Below, piece by piece: positions 9,149 to 17,398 of a DNA stretch of 61,565 nucleotides. Every line of letters starts with the position of its first letter. Position 1 is the first letter of the stretch. The stretch is from positions 1 through 61,565 of the forward strand of contig CAAGKZ010000024.1 of assembly GCA_900770665.1 (NCBI GenBank), read 5' to 3'. This DNA comes from Bacteroidaceae bacterium (GTDB lineage: Bacteria; Bacteroidota; Bacteroidia; Bacteroidales; Bacteroidaceae). The translations under genes were made by a program, and so were the position numbers. The notes below the pieces were generated by a model. That model saw only the letters and a program-made list of their open reading frames with translations. It was not told where the DNA came from and did not search any database.

Positions 9149-9164
9149 GAGTGTCTTTCTCATT
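9128..9164 (+). terminator. Hairpin terminator after the MGMT fragment
   Basis: AATGAGAAAGACACTC pairs perfectly with GAGTGTCTTTCTCATT around GGTAA. It lies between the GDPD gene and the convergent gene at 9173 and may serve both strands. Confidence 0.65.
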
Positions 9165-9172
9165 ATATAAAC

Positions 9173-10369
9173 CTAAACTTTAGCTTTACGACGATTGCGG
9201 GTGCTTTCATAATTATTTTTCACTCCCTTCAGCATTGTATTGATATACTTTATTATTGCCGCATCCTTCGAAATGAATCCGATTTCATCGGTAGAATATT
9301 TACTTGGGAACGCAAATATAGCCTTCTGGTTTCCATCAATATCAACCATCCAACAGCACATCATTATACTTTCATCTATAGGAATTATCTCTATTGTCGG
9401 TGAAATATCCAGTGTCTGTGCAATAACAGTCGTCATCTGCGTATAGAGGTTTAGATAATCGGAATAGCGGACATCCTCCAATGGTTTATCCATATAATGC
9501 AATTTGAGACTATCCAGGCTCTTGCACAGCGTATTTACCATACGAGCAACTCTGTTATCAGCGATTGTATCATCGGCAAGTTTAGTGTTCTTTATCTTGT
9601 CAAGGGATTTTTCAAACTTTCCCCTGTTAGCGGCCTTGTTAGCGGCAAAATGGTACTCAAGCATATAATTACTGAGTTGCTCAATACTAAACCTTCTACC
9701 ACTTTCACCTTTGATTATATCCATCACCTGTTTCTGGTCAGCCTCGTTCTCAAGGTCATAATTTTCCCCGAAGTACTTTTCAATTATCGTACCTTCCTTA
9801 CTCATCCAATGCTGAAACAACGCTGTATCACGAGCCAATTGACTCAGCGCCCTTCGTTCATTCCTGTAGGCCAACTGAACATCTGAAGGTATGAGTTCAT
9901 CTGTGACCATTTGTTTAAACTGCATGCCATCGGGGTTATAATGCACGATTGTAACCTGACATCCGTTCATTGACAAATCAAGCAGGTTCCTCATTAACTT
10001 TTTAAAACCGGCAGGGTCGCTCAAAACTCCATAGTGAAGCACGTCCTCAAAGATAATCACCGTATCGCTGACATGCGAATTTACATTTGTGCTTTTAGCC
10101 TCGGCAAGCAAGTTATTGATATTACCAATGTATTCAGGGAAAATACCAAGATAACGGGTAGACAAAGAACTCTCAATGTCTGCAAGACTGCCGACAAGAG
10201 GATCAAGGGACTCCTGTATCCCAACAAGATTATTCGTTACCTCTTCTGTCTCCTTGCTGTTCTCTATTGACTCATACGAGAAGAACAATATTGAAAGAAG
10301 CAGCGCAAAACTTGCACTGTTTGAAACTAGCGTAAAGAACTTACCGAATTTTTTCCAAATACCAGGCAT
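9173..10369 (-). CDS. Hypothetical membrane-anchored protein
   Basis: The 398-aa product has one N-terminal hydrophobic segment (about 14-32, LVSNSASFALLLSILFFSY). A short coiled-coil-like region follows at about 35-70 (ENSKETEEVTNNL), then a soluble domain. Within it, DTVIIFEDVLHYGVLSDPAGF and GCQVTIVHYNPDG read like alternating strands and helices of a phospholipase-D-like or Rossmann-type fold, but I find no HKD or nucleotide motif. The family is not recognised. It is convergent with the GDPD/MGMT-fragment side and divergent from the AlkD-like gene. Confidence 0.72.
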   Translation of the reverse strand: MPGIWKKFGKFFTLVSNSASFALLLSILFFSYESIENSKETEEVTNNLVGIQESLDPLVGSLADIESSLSTRYLGIFPEYIGNINNLLAEAKSTNVNSHVSDTVIIFEDVLHYGVLSDPAGFKKLMRNLLDLSMNGCQVTIVHYNPDGMQFKQMVTDELIPSDVQLAYRNERRALSQLARDTALFQHWMSKEGTIIEKYFGENYDLENEADQKQVMDIIKGESGRRFSIEQLSNYMLEYHFAANKAANRGKFEKSLDKIKNTKLADDTIADNRVARMVNTLCKSLDSLKLHYMDKPLEDVRYSDYLNLYTQMTTVIAQTLDISPTIEIIPIDESIMMCCWMVDIDGNQKAIFAFPSKYSTDEIGFISKDAAIIKYINTMLKGVKNNYESTRNRRKAKV

Positions 10370-10547
10370 TGCAATATACGTTTAAAACCAAGGCAAAACT
10401 ATAACAAAAACAAATAAAATGCAAACAACTGTTAAATTATTTCCGCCACAAGCAAACCCAAAAACAGAAGCCGTACTTGTAGCTTATCCAACATCTTTTA
10501 CTAACTTTGGCAACAACATCTCAAGGCAACAACAGACACATTCAACT

Positions 10548-11360
10548 ATGATAAAGCATCTTCTGCAACCATTGGTGTGTGAGCGCTTCAAGAATGACGC
10601 ACGCTACCGCGAGGGGCATCTGCGCGTAATAAACGCACTACCCTGTCGGCGCGTGCTTGGGTTACACACACCCGAGATAAAACAGATTGCCCGGGAACTG
10701 TCGCGCAAGGGTGGCGAGATTGCATTGCCCGACGGTTCACGCAAAGCCTGCACTAACGGCAGGGAGGTCATCGAATGCTTTGAGGCAGCCGACAGCAACA
10801 GCCTTTGCTACGAGGAGACCATCATCTGGGGATTCCTTATAAACCTTGAAAAGTGCACGTTAGCAGAACGGTTTGCAATGCTTGAACGCTACGTGCCGGT
10901 AATGGACAACTGGGCGGTGTGCGACTCATACTGCGCCAATGCCAAATGGATGGCAAAGGCCGACAAGGAGGCTCTTTGGATGTTCCTGCAGCCCTATTTC
11001 CGCTCCGCACGCGAGTTCGAAGTGCGCTTTGCCATTGTAACGGCAATGACATATTTTCTCAAAGAGGAGTGGATAGAACGCGTCTTTGCACAGTTGGAGA
11101 GAATTGATTTCACGCACATAACATCGGAATACCGCACCGACAAAGGCAAGCCAAAAGCGGCTCAACAAGGAACTGTGCAGGGCACTGAGCCATACTATGT
11201 GCGCATGGGAGTGGCATGGTTGCTTGCAACAGCACTGGCAAAGTTCCCAACTCAGACAAGGGATTTCGCACGCACATCTACCCTGCCGGCCGATGTAATA
11301 AAGCTCTACACGCGCAAGGCACGCGAATCGTTGCGCACCCGCAATGACGCTGCGCTTTGA
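10548..11360 (+). CDS. AlkD-like DNA alkylation repair / HEAT-repeat protein
   Basis: I start the gene at MIKHLLQPL (10548), giving 270 aa. The frame is open to 10419, but the extra 43 residues are low-complexity and unlike the family. The layout fits the AlkD superfamily of HEAT-like helical repeats: VLGLHTPEIKQIAREL near the N-terminus, then EETIIWGFLI, a helix with VPVMDNWAVCDSYC, and FEVRFAIVTAMTYFLKEEWI. AlkD proteins excise bulky or positively charged alkylated bases from DNA. The W-x-x-C-D segment is in the expected place. The stop is 5 bp from the convergent SprT gene. Confidence 0.82.
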   Translation: MIKHLLQPLVCERFKNDARYREGHLRVINALPCRRVLGLHTPEIKQIARELSRKGGEIALPDGSRKACTNGREVIECFEAADSNSLCYEETIIWGFLINLEKCTLAERFAMLERYVPVMDNWAVCDSYCANAKWMAKADKEALWMFLQPYFRSAREFEVRFAIVTAMTYFLKEEWIERVFAQLERIDFTHITSEYRTDKGKPKAAQQGTVQGTEPYYVRMGVAWLLATALAKFPTQTRDFARTSTLPADVIKLYTRKARESLRTRNDAAL

Positions 11361-11365
11361 AGGCG

Positions 11366-11818
11366 TCAGAAAATCCAGGTAAGCAGGTAGTTTAGCGGCT
11401 TGAGGTAGAGCAACTCCAGTCTGTTGAAGAGAGAGAGCGTTGCACGCCTGTCCAGCACAGCATAACGCTTAATGTAAATGGAATCGAGCAAACGCAAGCC
11501 GTGCTTGCGTTTTATCTCACGGCACTTGCGGCGAAACTTAAGGCCGTGCGGACATAGGAATGTCCTTTTGCCCTTGACGGTGCAGACATAATGGTGCACC
11601 ATCTCGTGCACAAATGTCTCCTTGAACAGTTGTTCATCCCATTCGAGCTTCTCGACATTCTTTGGACACTTTGCCATCCATATGCGCCCACGGGTGTAGA
11701 GCCCAAGCTCGGTCGAGGTAGCGTACAAAGAGAATTTACACATTTTCAACTCATTATTGAAGTAGGTTGCATTGTACTCCTTGTACTTCTCCTTCAACAA
11801 ATCCTTTGTCAGTTGCAT
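11366..11818 (-). CDS. SprT-like zinc metalloprotease domain protein
   Basis: The 150-aa product has the SprT/Spartan signature: YFNNEL early on, then the zinc-binding HEMVHH (HExxH) at about residue 70 and a downstream CPHGLKF with a possible third ligand His. SprT-family proteins cleave proteins crosslinked to DNA, so this sits logically beside an alkylation-repair gene. It is shorter than eukaryotic Spartan and lacks the C-terminal binding motifs. It is convergent with the AlkD-like gene, five bases apart. Confidence 0.83.
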   Translation of the reverse strand: MQLTKDLLKEKYKEYNATYFNNELKMCKFSLYATSTELGLYTRGRIWMAKCPKNVEKLEWDEQLFKETFVHEMVHHYVCTVKGKRTFLCPHGLKFRRKCREIKRKHGLRLLDSIYIKRYAVLDRRATLSLFNRLELLYLKPLNYLLTWIF

Positions 11819-11819
11819 T

Positions 11820-11882
11820 CTATTTACTTTTCAATGCTTCCAAAAACACAAATGCATCGCCGGGCAGAGAGTATTCGAGCCG
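11820..11882 (-). pseudogene. C-terminal remnant of a NADAR-family gene
   Basis: Reading the minus strand to the TAG at 11820-11822 gives RLEYSLPGDAFVFLEALKSK. This matches the last residues of the NADAR protein at 13743 (RLEYTLPSDAFDFITVLK) and the RLEYSLPAD near the end of the one at 19793. The upstream frame does not continue the homology and no start is present. The remainder of 11883-12000 shows nothing I can call. Confidence 0.6.
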
Positions 11883-12000
11883 GCAAGCCGACAGACAAGC
11901 CTTTGCGCACCATCGTCACCAATACATCCCTCTCTGCCTGCATACGATTCCCGATACATTTTTCTTGTACACTCCAATAAAACAGATATTCGAATATCTA

Positions 12001-12705
12001 TCACTCCTCCACTATAAGTTCATTCAAATCTTCATTGTCAAGTGCTTCTATGAAGTAGTCGGTTTTGGCGGTAGGCACCCTTATCTCCTTAAGTGACGGA
12101 CAGCAGTCGAGAATACTATATCCAAGTTCTACATCACTACTTTGTATTATAATGCTTGTAAGGTTGTTGCAACCATAAAACGCATAATCTTTAATTTCAG
12201 CAATATAGCTTGGAATAGTGATGCGTACAAGGTCTTCGTTGTTTTCAAACGCACTTTCTTCAATAATTTTTCTTCTTTTAGGAAGTATACCAACTCCATC
12301 CTTCACTTCATACCTTGGGCTGTCATTCCCACCAAAATGTGCGGGCCAACAACAAGTATATCCATCTGCATCGGGAAAACAGATGTCATAGGTGATGCAA
12401 TCCTCATAGTTGAGTGTTGGTTCAAATATACCAAATTCATCCAACACCAATTCTTCGTTTGCATATACAGCGCAAGCGAATTTTACAATTTCTTTCATTG
12501 TATCCGAATCATTACTATTGCTGAGAAATTCTTTTGCTTCAGCACCTGTAAAATTCTCATATAGTGGAAAAACATCGCCAGCCACTTCTTTAATCACAGA
12601 CACCATTTTATCACGGAGTGCGCTATCAATCTTGCTCGCATCAATAAGTTCTCCAAGATAGTCATCGGTTACAGTAAAATTACTGAGTATATCTATTAAT
12701 TTCAT
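12001..12705 (-). CDS. LRR_5 (BspA-like) repeat protein, last gene of the ART-NADAR operon
   Basis: The product is about 234 aa from MKLIDIL (12705). The frame is open to an ATG at 12822, which would overlap the kinase gene by 17 bp; I favour the internal start but cannot exclude the longer form. Residues near 145-225 contain BspA/LRR_5-type units: IPSYIAEIKDYAFYGCNNLTS, then ILDCCPSLKEIRVP. The N-terminal half is helical and unassigned. The repeats usually mediate protein binding. No signal peptide is seen, so it is probably cytoplasmic. Confidence 0.7.
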   Translation of the reverse strand: MKLIDILSNFTVTDDYLGELIDASKIDSALRDKMVSVIKEVAGDVFPLYENFTGAEAKEFLSNSNDSDTMKEIVKFACAVYANEELVLDEFGIFEPTLNYEDCITYDICFPDADGYTCCWPAHFGGNDSPRYEVKDGVGILPKRRKIIEESAFENNEDLVRITIPSYIAEIKDYAFYGCNNLTSIIIQSSDVELGYSILDCCPSLKEIRVPTAKTDYFIEALDNEDLNELIVEE

Positions 12706-12805
12706 TCTACACATATTGATTCTTTTTTCTATAAAAGGCTCCGTTACTGCTATGTCATTAAAATAAGGTTTTGCCGAAACCATAAAGTTGACAAGGAATA
12801 AGTTG

Positions 12806-13738
12806 CTACTTAGTAACGTCAATCATACCTTTGCTGCCCATATATGAGACAGAACGCGATGCCGTTCGGCAAGCAATCTCCAGGCACTCGCGAACAGTGT
12901 CTACGGTCATTTGCGAGATTGATAGGATATCTCTTTCGCACAGGCAGGCAATGAACTGGCTTGTTGTCCAATCGCCGGCACCCTCCCAATCGACAACATT
13001 GTCATTTGCGACCGGGTCAACATGCACCCATCCCTTGCCGCAGAGATTGAATTCAAGACCATCTGCACCCATTGTGCGGATAAAGAGTTTGTCGGTACTC
13101 TTGGCAACAAAATCCAGGTCGCTCACCTTCTCGTGGCTGAACTTTACAATATCGCTCACCTCAACGGCTTTAAGGAACTTTGCCTTTTCGGCATCGCTCT
13201 CAGGCTCAAAATAGACCAAAGTGCCTTTGTTGCGCAACTCTCTTGCCAAATAGCGCAACCCGGCCTCTGCAGCATCAAAGAAGAAAACATCGGGGGTAAA
13301 GTCAAGCTTTTCAATAAATGCCGGAGCCTCATCGCGAACGCGCAGGAAGCGGCGTCTTGGGAAACGGCTACCGGGAGATGTTGCCCTGAACGAGGCCGTG
13401 TGCTCGCCCGTCATCTTGTCGCGTTTGTGAGTACAGCGCAGGAGTGTCGTCCCGCCTGCAGCACTATTCTCCACAAAACGGACATCGGCGCCATACCGCT
13501 GCAAGTCGTCCTTTATCTGCAGACCCTGTTCCGACAGGTCAAGGTGCGCGACCGGAAAAGACTCTACACCAAGATATGGGAGTATTGCGGCAACGTTTCC
13601 GCAGGTGTTACCCACGCACTCTGCAACTATTGTCTCGGTAAACTTATTTGTTTTGCCCACAACAAAGCCATTGGGATAGTCGCGGGTTACAATGGTATCA
13701 AAAGCAAAGTTTCCACTAAGCAAACATTTCTTCTTCAT
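12806..13738 (-). CDS. PfkB-family sugar/nucleoside kinase
   Basis: The 310-aa product has the ribokinase/PfkB layout. It begins with CLLSGNFAFDTIV, followed by a Gly-rich region GNTCGNVAAILPYLG in the substrate lid zone. The C-terminal anion-hole motif is VDWEGAGDWTTSQF, where GAGD carries the expected catalytic Asp but W-T-T replaces the more usual F-x-G. It lies 4 bp downstream of the NADAR gene in the same operon. PfkB kinases phosphorylate ribose or nucleosides, so a role in recycling ADP-ribose or ribosyl products released by the neighbours is plausible. The true substrate is unknown. Confidence 0.85.
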   Translation of the reverse strand: MKKKCLLSGNFAFDTIVTRDYPNGFVVGKTNKFTETIVAECVGNTCGNVAAILPYLGVESFPVAHLDLSEQGLQIKDDLQRYGADVRFVENSAAGGTTLLRCTHKRDKMTGEHTASFRATSPGSRFPRRRFLRVRDEAPAFIEKLDFTPDVFFFDAAEAGLRYLARELRNKGTLVYFEPESDAEKAKFLKAVEVSDIVKFSHEKVSDLDFVAKSTDKLFIRTMGADGLEFNLCGKGWVHVDPVANDNVVDWEGAGDWTTSQFIACLCERDILSISQMTVDTVRECLEIACRTASRSVSYMGSKGMIDVTK

Positions 13739-13742
13739 AATA

Positions 13743-14354
13743 TCATTTATTACACTCTTTCAATACAGTTATAAAATCAAAAGCATCGGAAGGTAAGGTA
13801 TATTCCAGTCTGCCATTTTCACGCAGTTCCATAAGCAGGCGGCCGGTAAGGTTAGACCCCATCCACTCATTGCCACACAGTATTGCACTCCAAGTGTCGT
13901 CAGGCTTTTTAGGGTTGGGCTGTTTCTCTACGATATATAGTCCGCGGCTACGCTCCAATTCACTGCGGAACCCTGCACATTGCTCATACTTCTGTACCAT
14001 ACAGAATTTCAAGGCATCGACAATCATCAGCCCCCAATCGCTGCGGCGGCGCTCAGGTTCATAGCTTCTGGCTGTCATTTTAATATTTCCGCTTCTCTTT
14101 TCTTTTGCTGTAATACCGTTCCATACGCGCTTAACAATCTCCGGGTCGTTAAACTTCATCATCTGGAACAGATGCTCGCTCGACTTGAACTTAATGCCAT
14201 CAACAACAATGGTTGATGCTGCCATATTGCTGAATATACCCCACTCCTTATGCGTTGAGCAGAATACTGCACATTTTTCTGCCGGATATGAGGATTTTCC
14301 CCAATATTCCGGATAGTTCTTTTCGATGAATCCTGCTACACTATGCTTGTTCAT
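13743..14354 (-). CDS. NADAR (YbiA/DUF1768) family protein, predicted ADP-ribosyl glycohydrolase
   Basis: The 203-aa product has the canonical NADAR motifs: WGIFSNMAAS, then FKSSEHLFQMMKFND, RSDWGLMIVDALKFCM in the middle, and MGSNLTGRLLMELRE near the end. Characterised NADAR enzymes remove ADP-ribose from guanine in nucleic acid and act as antitoxins to DarT1-type ADP-ribosyltransferases. Here it is 2 bp downstream of a predicted ADP-ribosyltransferase gene, consistent with a toxin-antitoxin pair. It is the most typical of the three NADAR genes in this window. Confidence 0.9.
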   Translation of the reverse strand: MNKHSVAGFIEKNYPEYWGKSSYPAEKCAVFCSTHKEWGIFSNMAASTIVVDGIKFKSSEHLFQMMKFNDPEIVKRVWNGITAKEKRSGNIKMTARSYEPERRRSDWGLMIVDALKFCMVQKYEQCAGFRSELERSRGLYIVEKQPNPKKPDDTWSAILCGNEWMGSNLTGRLLMELRENGRLEYTLPSDAFDFITVLKECNK

Positions 14355-14356
14355 TG

Positions 14357-14920
14357 TTAAATATGCTTTCTGTTTTTAAGCACCCACTTTTTGGCTTGAA
14401 ATTCAATTTCTATCTCTTCTCGTTCTATTATGTTCACACGAGAAGCATTGAACACAGCGATATTCTTGAGCCCATCGGGTTTAGTTTGCGCCTGAGGCCA
14501 CACATTGTATATGACACCTATGCTGTCAAGGAATTCTGCAGCACGTCTCTCCTCTTCGCGACCGGGTTTCTTGGCGCCCGTAAGCACAGTGCCAATCCAT
14601 TTGCGGAACTCCTTTCCTGCACTCTTTACTTTATCAGGCACTTTTATATTCAGCTGTTTTTCAACATTGGCTACAATACTTGCCTCTACAGGCTTTGCCG
14701 AGACAAGATGATTGCCCGGGGTCAGGTCCGGAATTTCAACTGTATAAAGATAATGCTTGGGCATCAATTCCATTTCCCTTGGTTGCGAGTAGTGCACTGC
14801 AGATGCTTCCGATTCTGTCAGATACACTCCACAACCGAATTTAATCCCAGTGCCTCCACCGGCATTGCAGAGGCTAAAACTATCGAATAAGAATGGTGAG
14901 CCGTGGTATAGTTTCATCAC
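14357..14920 (-). CDS. Predicted ADP-ribosyltransferase (ART fold), putative toxin
   Basis: The 187-aa product begins MMKLYHGSPFLF. LYHGS fits the first ART strand with its NAD-binding His. FGCGVYLTESEASAVHYS fits the second block with the YLT strand and following helix. LKNIAVFNASRVNII fits the third block that often closes ART domains. The final catalytic residue is not certain; Asn in VFNAS may replace the usual Glu/Gln. It is the first gene of the operon, immediately upstream of NADAR. ART proteins transfer ADP-ribose from NAD+ to protein or nucleic acid. It is not close enough for me to call it DarT. Confidence 0.7.
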   Translation of the reverse strand: MMKLYHGSPFLFDSFSLCNAGGGTGIKFGCGVYLTESEASAVHYSQPREMELMPKHYLYTVEIPDLTPGNHLVSAKPVEASIVANVEKQLNIKVPDKVKSAGKEFRKWIGTVLTGAKKPGREEERRAAEFLDSIGVIYNVWPQAQTKPDGLKNIAVFNASRVNIIEREEIEIEFQAKKWVLKNRKHI

Positions 14921-14943
14921 TAATAGTTTTTATGTTTCTACAG

Positions 14944-14951
14944 CAAATATA
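14944..14951 (-). promoter_or_regulatory. -7 box of the ART-NADAR operon
   Basis: On the minus strand this reads TATATTTG, a perfect TAnnTTTG, 23 bases before the ART start. The -33 element is weak. No regulon motif of the 18-31 kb type is present. Confidence 0.5.
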
Positions 14952-14999
14952 TGCTATTTTTTTATAAACCGACGATTTCTATATTGACATTTCCAATAT

Positions 15000-15515
15000 T
15001 CATATACAATATATTTTAGAAAGCAACAATAACATCAAGTAAACAGAATACCACAGGCTTACATAAGTCTTGTGCTTCATCGTCTTTTCGTAACCTCTGA
15101 TAAAAGATACTTCATGGTCATTATCTTCAGTAACAACCTTTTGCAGGGAACGATAATAAGTCATATGATTGTAAAAATTCCTTAGGTCATATTTTAATTC
15201 GAGTCTGTATTTCAGCACAAAGAACACCGCAAAGCAAACGCTTATTACAACCGACGAAGATATATCGAATGTTTGCACAAAGCCCACGTCAAACATTCGC
15301 ATTATGGCACCTGCAGACAAACACATGGTGGTTACAATCACAAAAATATGGTATGAAGCATTCAGTACGTCACACGCTTTCTGCTGGCGACGAATACGTT
15401 CAATACACTCCTTATCGCGATAACCATAGATGCTTATGTATGTCATGGCAAAGGAGAGTGACCTCATAAAAAGAAACAGGCTTAAACACAGAATCAAAAA
15501 AATAACGGTTTTCAT
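15000..15515 (-). CDS. Hypothetical multi-pass membrane protein
   Basis: The 171-aa product has about four hydrophobic segments: residues 3-24, 54-72, 85-103 and 150-169. The loops are charged, and the stretch EDNDHEVSFIRGYEKTM between the third and fourth helices is hydrophilic. The layout recalls SLATT-type helical effectors of nucleotide-signalling systems only in a general way; no family motif is seen. It stands alone, between the ART operon promoter and the AAA+ gene. Confidence 0.65.
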   Translation of the reverse strand: MKTVIFLILCLSLFLFMRSLSFAMTYISIYGYRDKECIERIRRQQKACDVLNASYHIFVIVTTMCLSAGAIMRMFDVGFVQTFDISSSVVISVCFAVFFVLKYRLELKYDLRNFYNHMTYYRSLQKVVTEDNDHEVSFIRGYEKTMKHKTYVSLWYSVYLMLLLLSKIYCI

Positions 15516-15642
15516 ACTTTTAAAATTATTAATTATACACTAAGGATTTGTTTCCATAGTCAATTTTGTCTACTTTTCACTTGGCTGAATTCTATCACAT
15601 TCCTGCGGACACAATCTTTTTTCGCAAGATTATAAATCCATG

Positions 15643-17331
15643 TCAAAAACCCACGCGGGGACGATTATGGGCACAACTGCCCGAATTCTCCTGTTTGCAG
15701 TAGAAACGCAGTTTCTCAAGCGAGGGCTGTTCGTTATAAAGCACCTTGTCCACAAACTGCTTGCGCATAACGTTCTCAATCTGTCCGCCGCTGAGGTCGA
15801 ACTCACTAGCAAGCACCGCCGCATCGTCATCGCTCAGTTCGCCAATCATCGATTTCCATATATTCGCCTTTGTAGCCACATCGGGCTTATGAAACTCCAC
15901 CTTGTATATGAAACGGCGCTCAAAGGCACTGTCCATGTTTGATGCGAGGTTGGTGGTGGCAATGAGAATGCCGTCGAGCATCTCAATCTCCTCCAGAATA
16001 ATGTTCTGTATGGCATTCTCCATCTTGTCGACACTGCGGCCCACGTCACTGCTACGCTTGTTAATAATGGCATCGGCCTCGTTGAACAGCAGTATCGGTT
16101 TCACCTCACACTTCTCGCAATAGTTTCTGTAACGGCGGAAGATATTGCGGATGTTCTTCTCGCTCTCACCCACATACTTGTTCTTGATGTCGGTGACATT
16201 CACCTGCATAATGTCGCGTCCTGTGGCACGTGCAAGCTGCAGTACGGTCTCGGTCTTGCCGGTACCCGGAGCGCCGTAGAACAGACAGGCAAAGCCGGTG
16301 CGCATGCCACTCTCCTTCATACGTTCCTGGATGCCAAGGAAATTCTCCTGACCGAGCATCTCCTGCAGTTTGTCAATGGAGATGCGCTCCTCGCTATTAT
16401 AAAAGAGAGCTTTCTCGGTGATGTTGTCATAGGTGAGCAACCCCTCACGGTGGTCCTTCTCGGGAGCATCCCACGAGATGCCAAGCTCCCGGTCTATGTA
16501 CTCGCGTATCTCGTCGGATATTGCAATGTTTTCACGCGGCGAGAAGCCCTCGCTCTGCGGCTCGCCAAGCAGTTTCTCCTTGAAGAGGTCGCCACGACGC
16601 GCTGCAATAGCGCTACACAAGGCACGGTAATCGCTGCGGTTGAAGATTGAATTGAACTCGTGGTCGCAGATGTTGAGGTCGCCCTCGGCAATATACTTGT
16701 CAAGGCAGAAGAAAAAGAGCGCAGCCTCGCGAGGCTCGAGACACGCAGTACGCTTGCACAGGTAGTGTTTCTTGTTGCTTTTCATTATTGAGGAAATCTC
16801 CTCGAGCATCATCTCGTTTGTTATAGCATCGTCTTCGGTCTCCCTCAGCACCTCACCGACCCTCGTCAGAAGCCTTTTTGTGCTAAGGTTTTTATCCGAC
16901 ACCGGTACATAGGGTTCATTGTTCATATACGCAGCCAAAGCCTTGGGACAAATCTGATAACCACTCTCAAAAGAATCCTTGCTCACGCGTATTATGCGCG
17001 CACCTAACAGAGCTGCAATCTCCTGCATGTATGTGAGCATCCGAATGTTTCTGATGCCAAGATAGCCACCCATCCGGTTAGTGTCGAGAACCGAGTTTGA
17101 GTCAATGAGCATTGCAACCACCATTGACTGCATGCGTGTGAAAGAGAGTTTCTCCTCAAGGAAATCAAACGCATCCTTTGCATCGGCAAGAGCCTCCTCC
17201 TCCAGTTCACTGTCCTTTGCAGCAAGCAGAATCTTCTCAAACGCAGCAATGATGGTACCCTCTCCGCACTTTATGTTAGACATGTCGAACGATGTGCTGT
17301 TTCCCTTTTTTCTAGTTTTTAGTTTTCTCAT
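15643..17331 (-). CDS. AAA+ ATPase with N-terminal partner-binding region
   Basis: The 562-aa product has its AAA module in the C-terminal half. Walker A (GAPGTGKTE) is at about 353-361, the pore-loop region KYVGESEKNIRNIF follows, and Walker B is ILLFNEADAI, where Asn replaces the usual Asp before Glu. Sensor 1 is ATTNL and the arginine finger is in FERRF. Such classic-clade (FtsH/Cdc48-like) AAA modules remodel proteins. The N-terminal 330 residues are helical and unassigned. It lies 67 bp downstream of the HD gene, probably co-transcribed with it. Confidence 0.88.
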   Translation of the reverse strand: MRKLKTRKKGNSTSFDMSNIKCGEGTIIAAFEKILLAAKDSELEEEALADAKDAFDFLEEKLSFTRMQSMVVAMLIDSNSVLDTNRMGGYLGIRNIRMLTYMQEIAALLGARIIRVSKDSFESGYQICPKALAAYMNNEPYVPVSDKNLSTKRLLTRVGEVLRETEDDAITNEMMLEEISSIMKSNKKHYLCKRTACLEPREAALFFFCLDKYIAEGDLNICDHEFNSIFNRSDYRALCSAIAARRGDLFKEKLLGEPQSEGFSPRENIAISDEIREYIDRELGISWDAPEKDHREGLLTYDNITEKALFYNSEERISIDKLQEMLGQENFLGIQERMKESGMRTGFACLFYGAPGTGKTETVLQLARATGRDIMQVNVTDIKNKYVGESEKNIRNIFRRYRNYCEKCEVKPILLFNEADAIINKRSSDVGRSVDKMENAIQNIILEEIEMLDGILIATTNLASNMDSAFERRFIYKVEFHKPDVATKANIWKSMIGELSDDDAAVLASEFDLSGGQIENVMRKQFVDKVLYNEQPSLEKLRFYCKQENSGSCAHNRPRVGF

Positions 17332-17398
17332 AGTGTCTATCCGTTATTGTTCTCCTTGTTGTTATCAGTCTATTTTTACCCCGTTCTACCCCAAAAGT

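Noticed and set aside
14357..14920. Calling the ART gene darT
   Set aside because: Fold blocks fit ART in general, but specific DarT features cannot be confirmed by eye.
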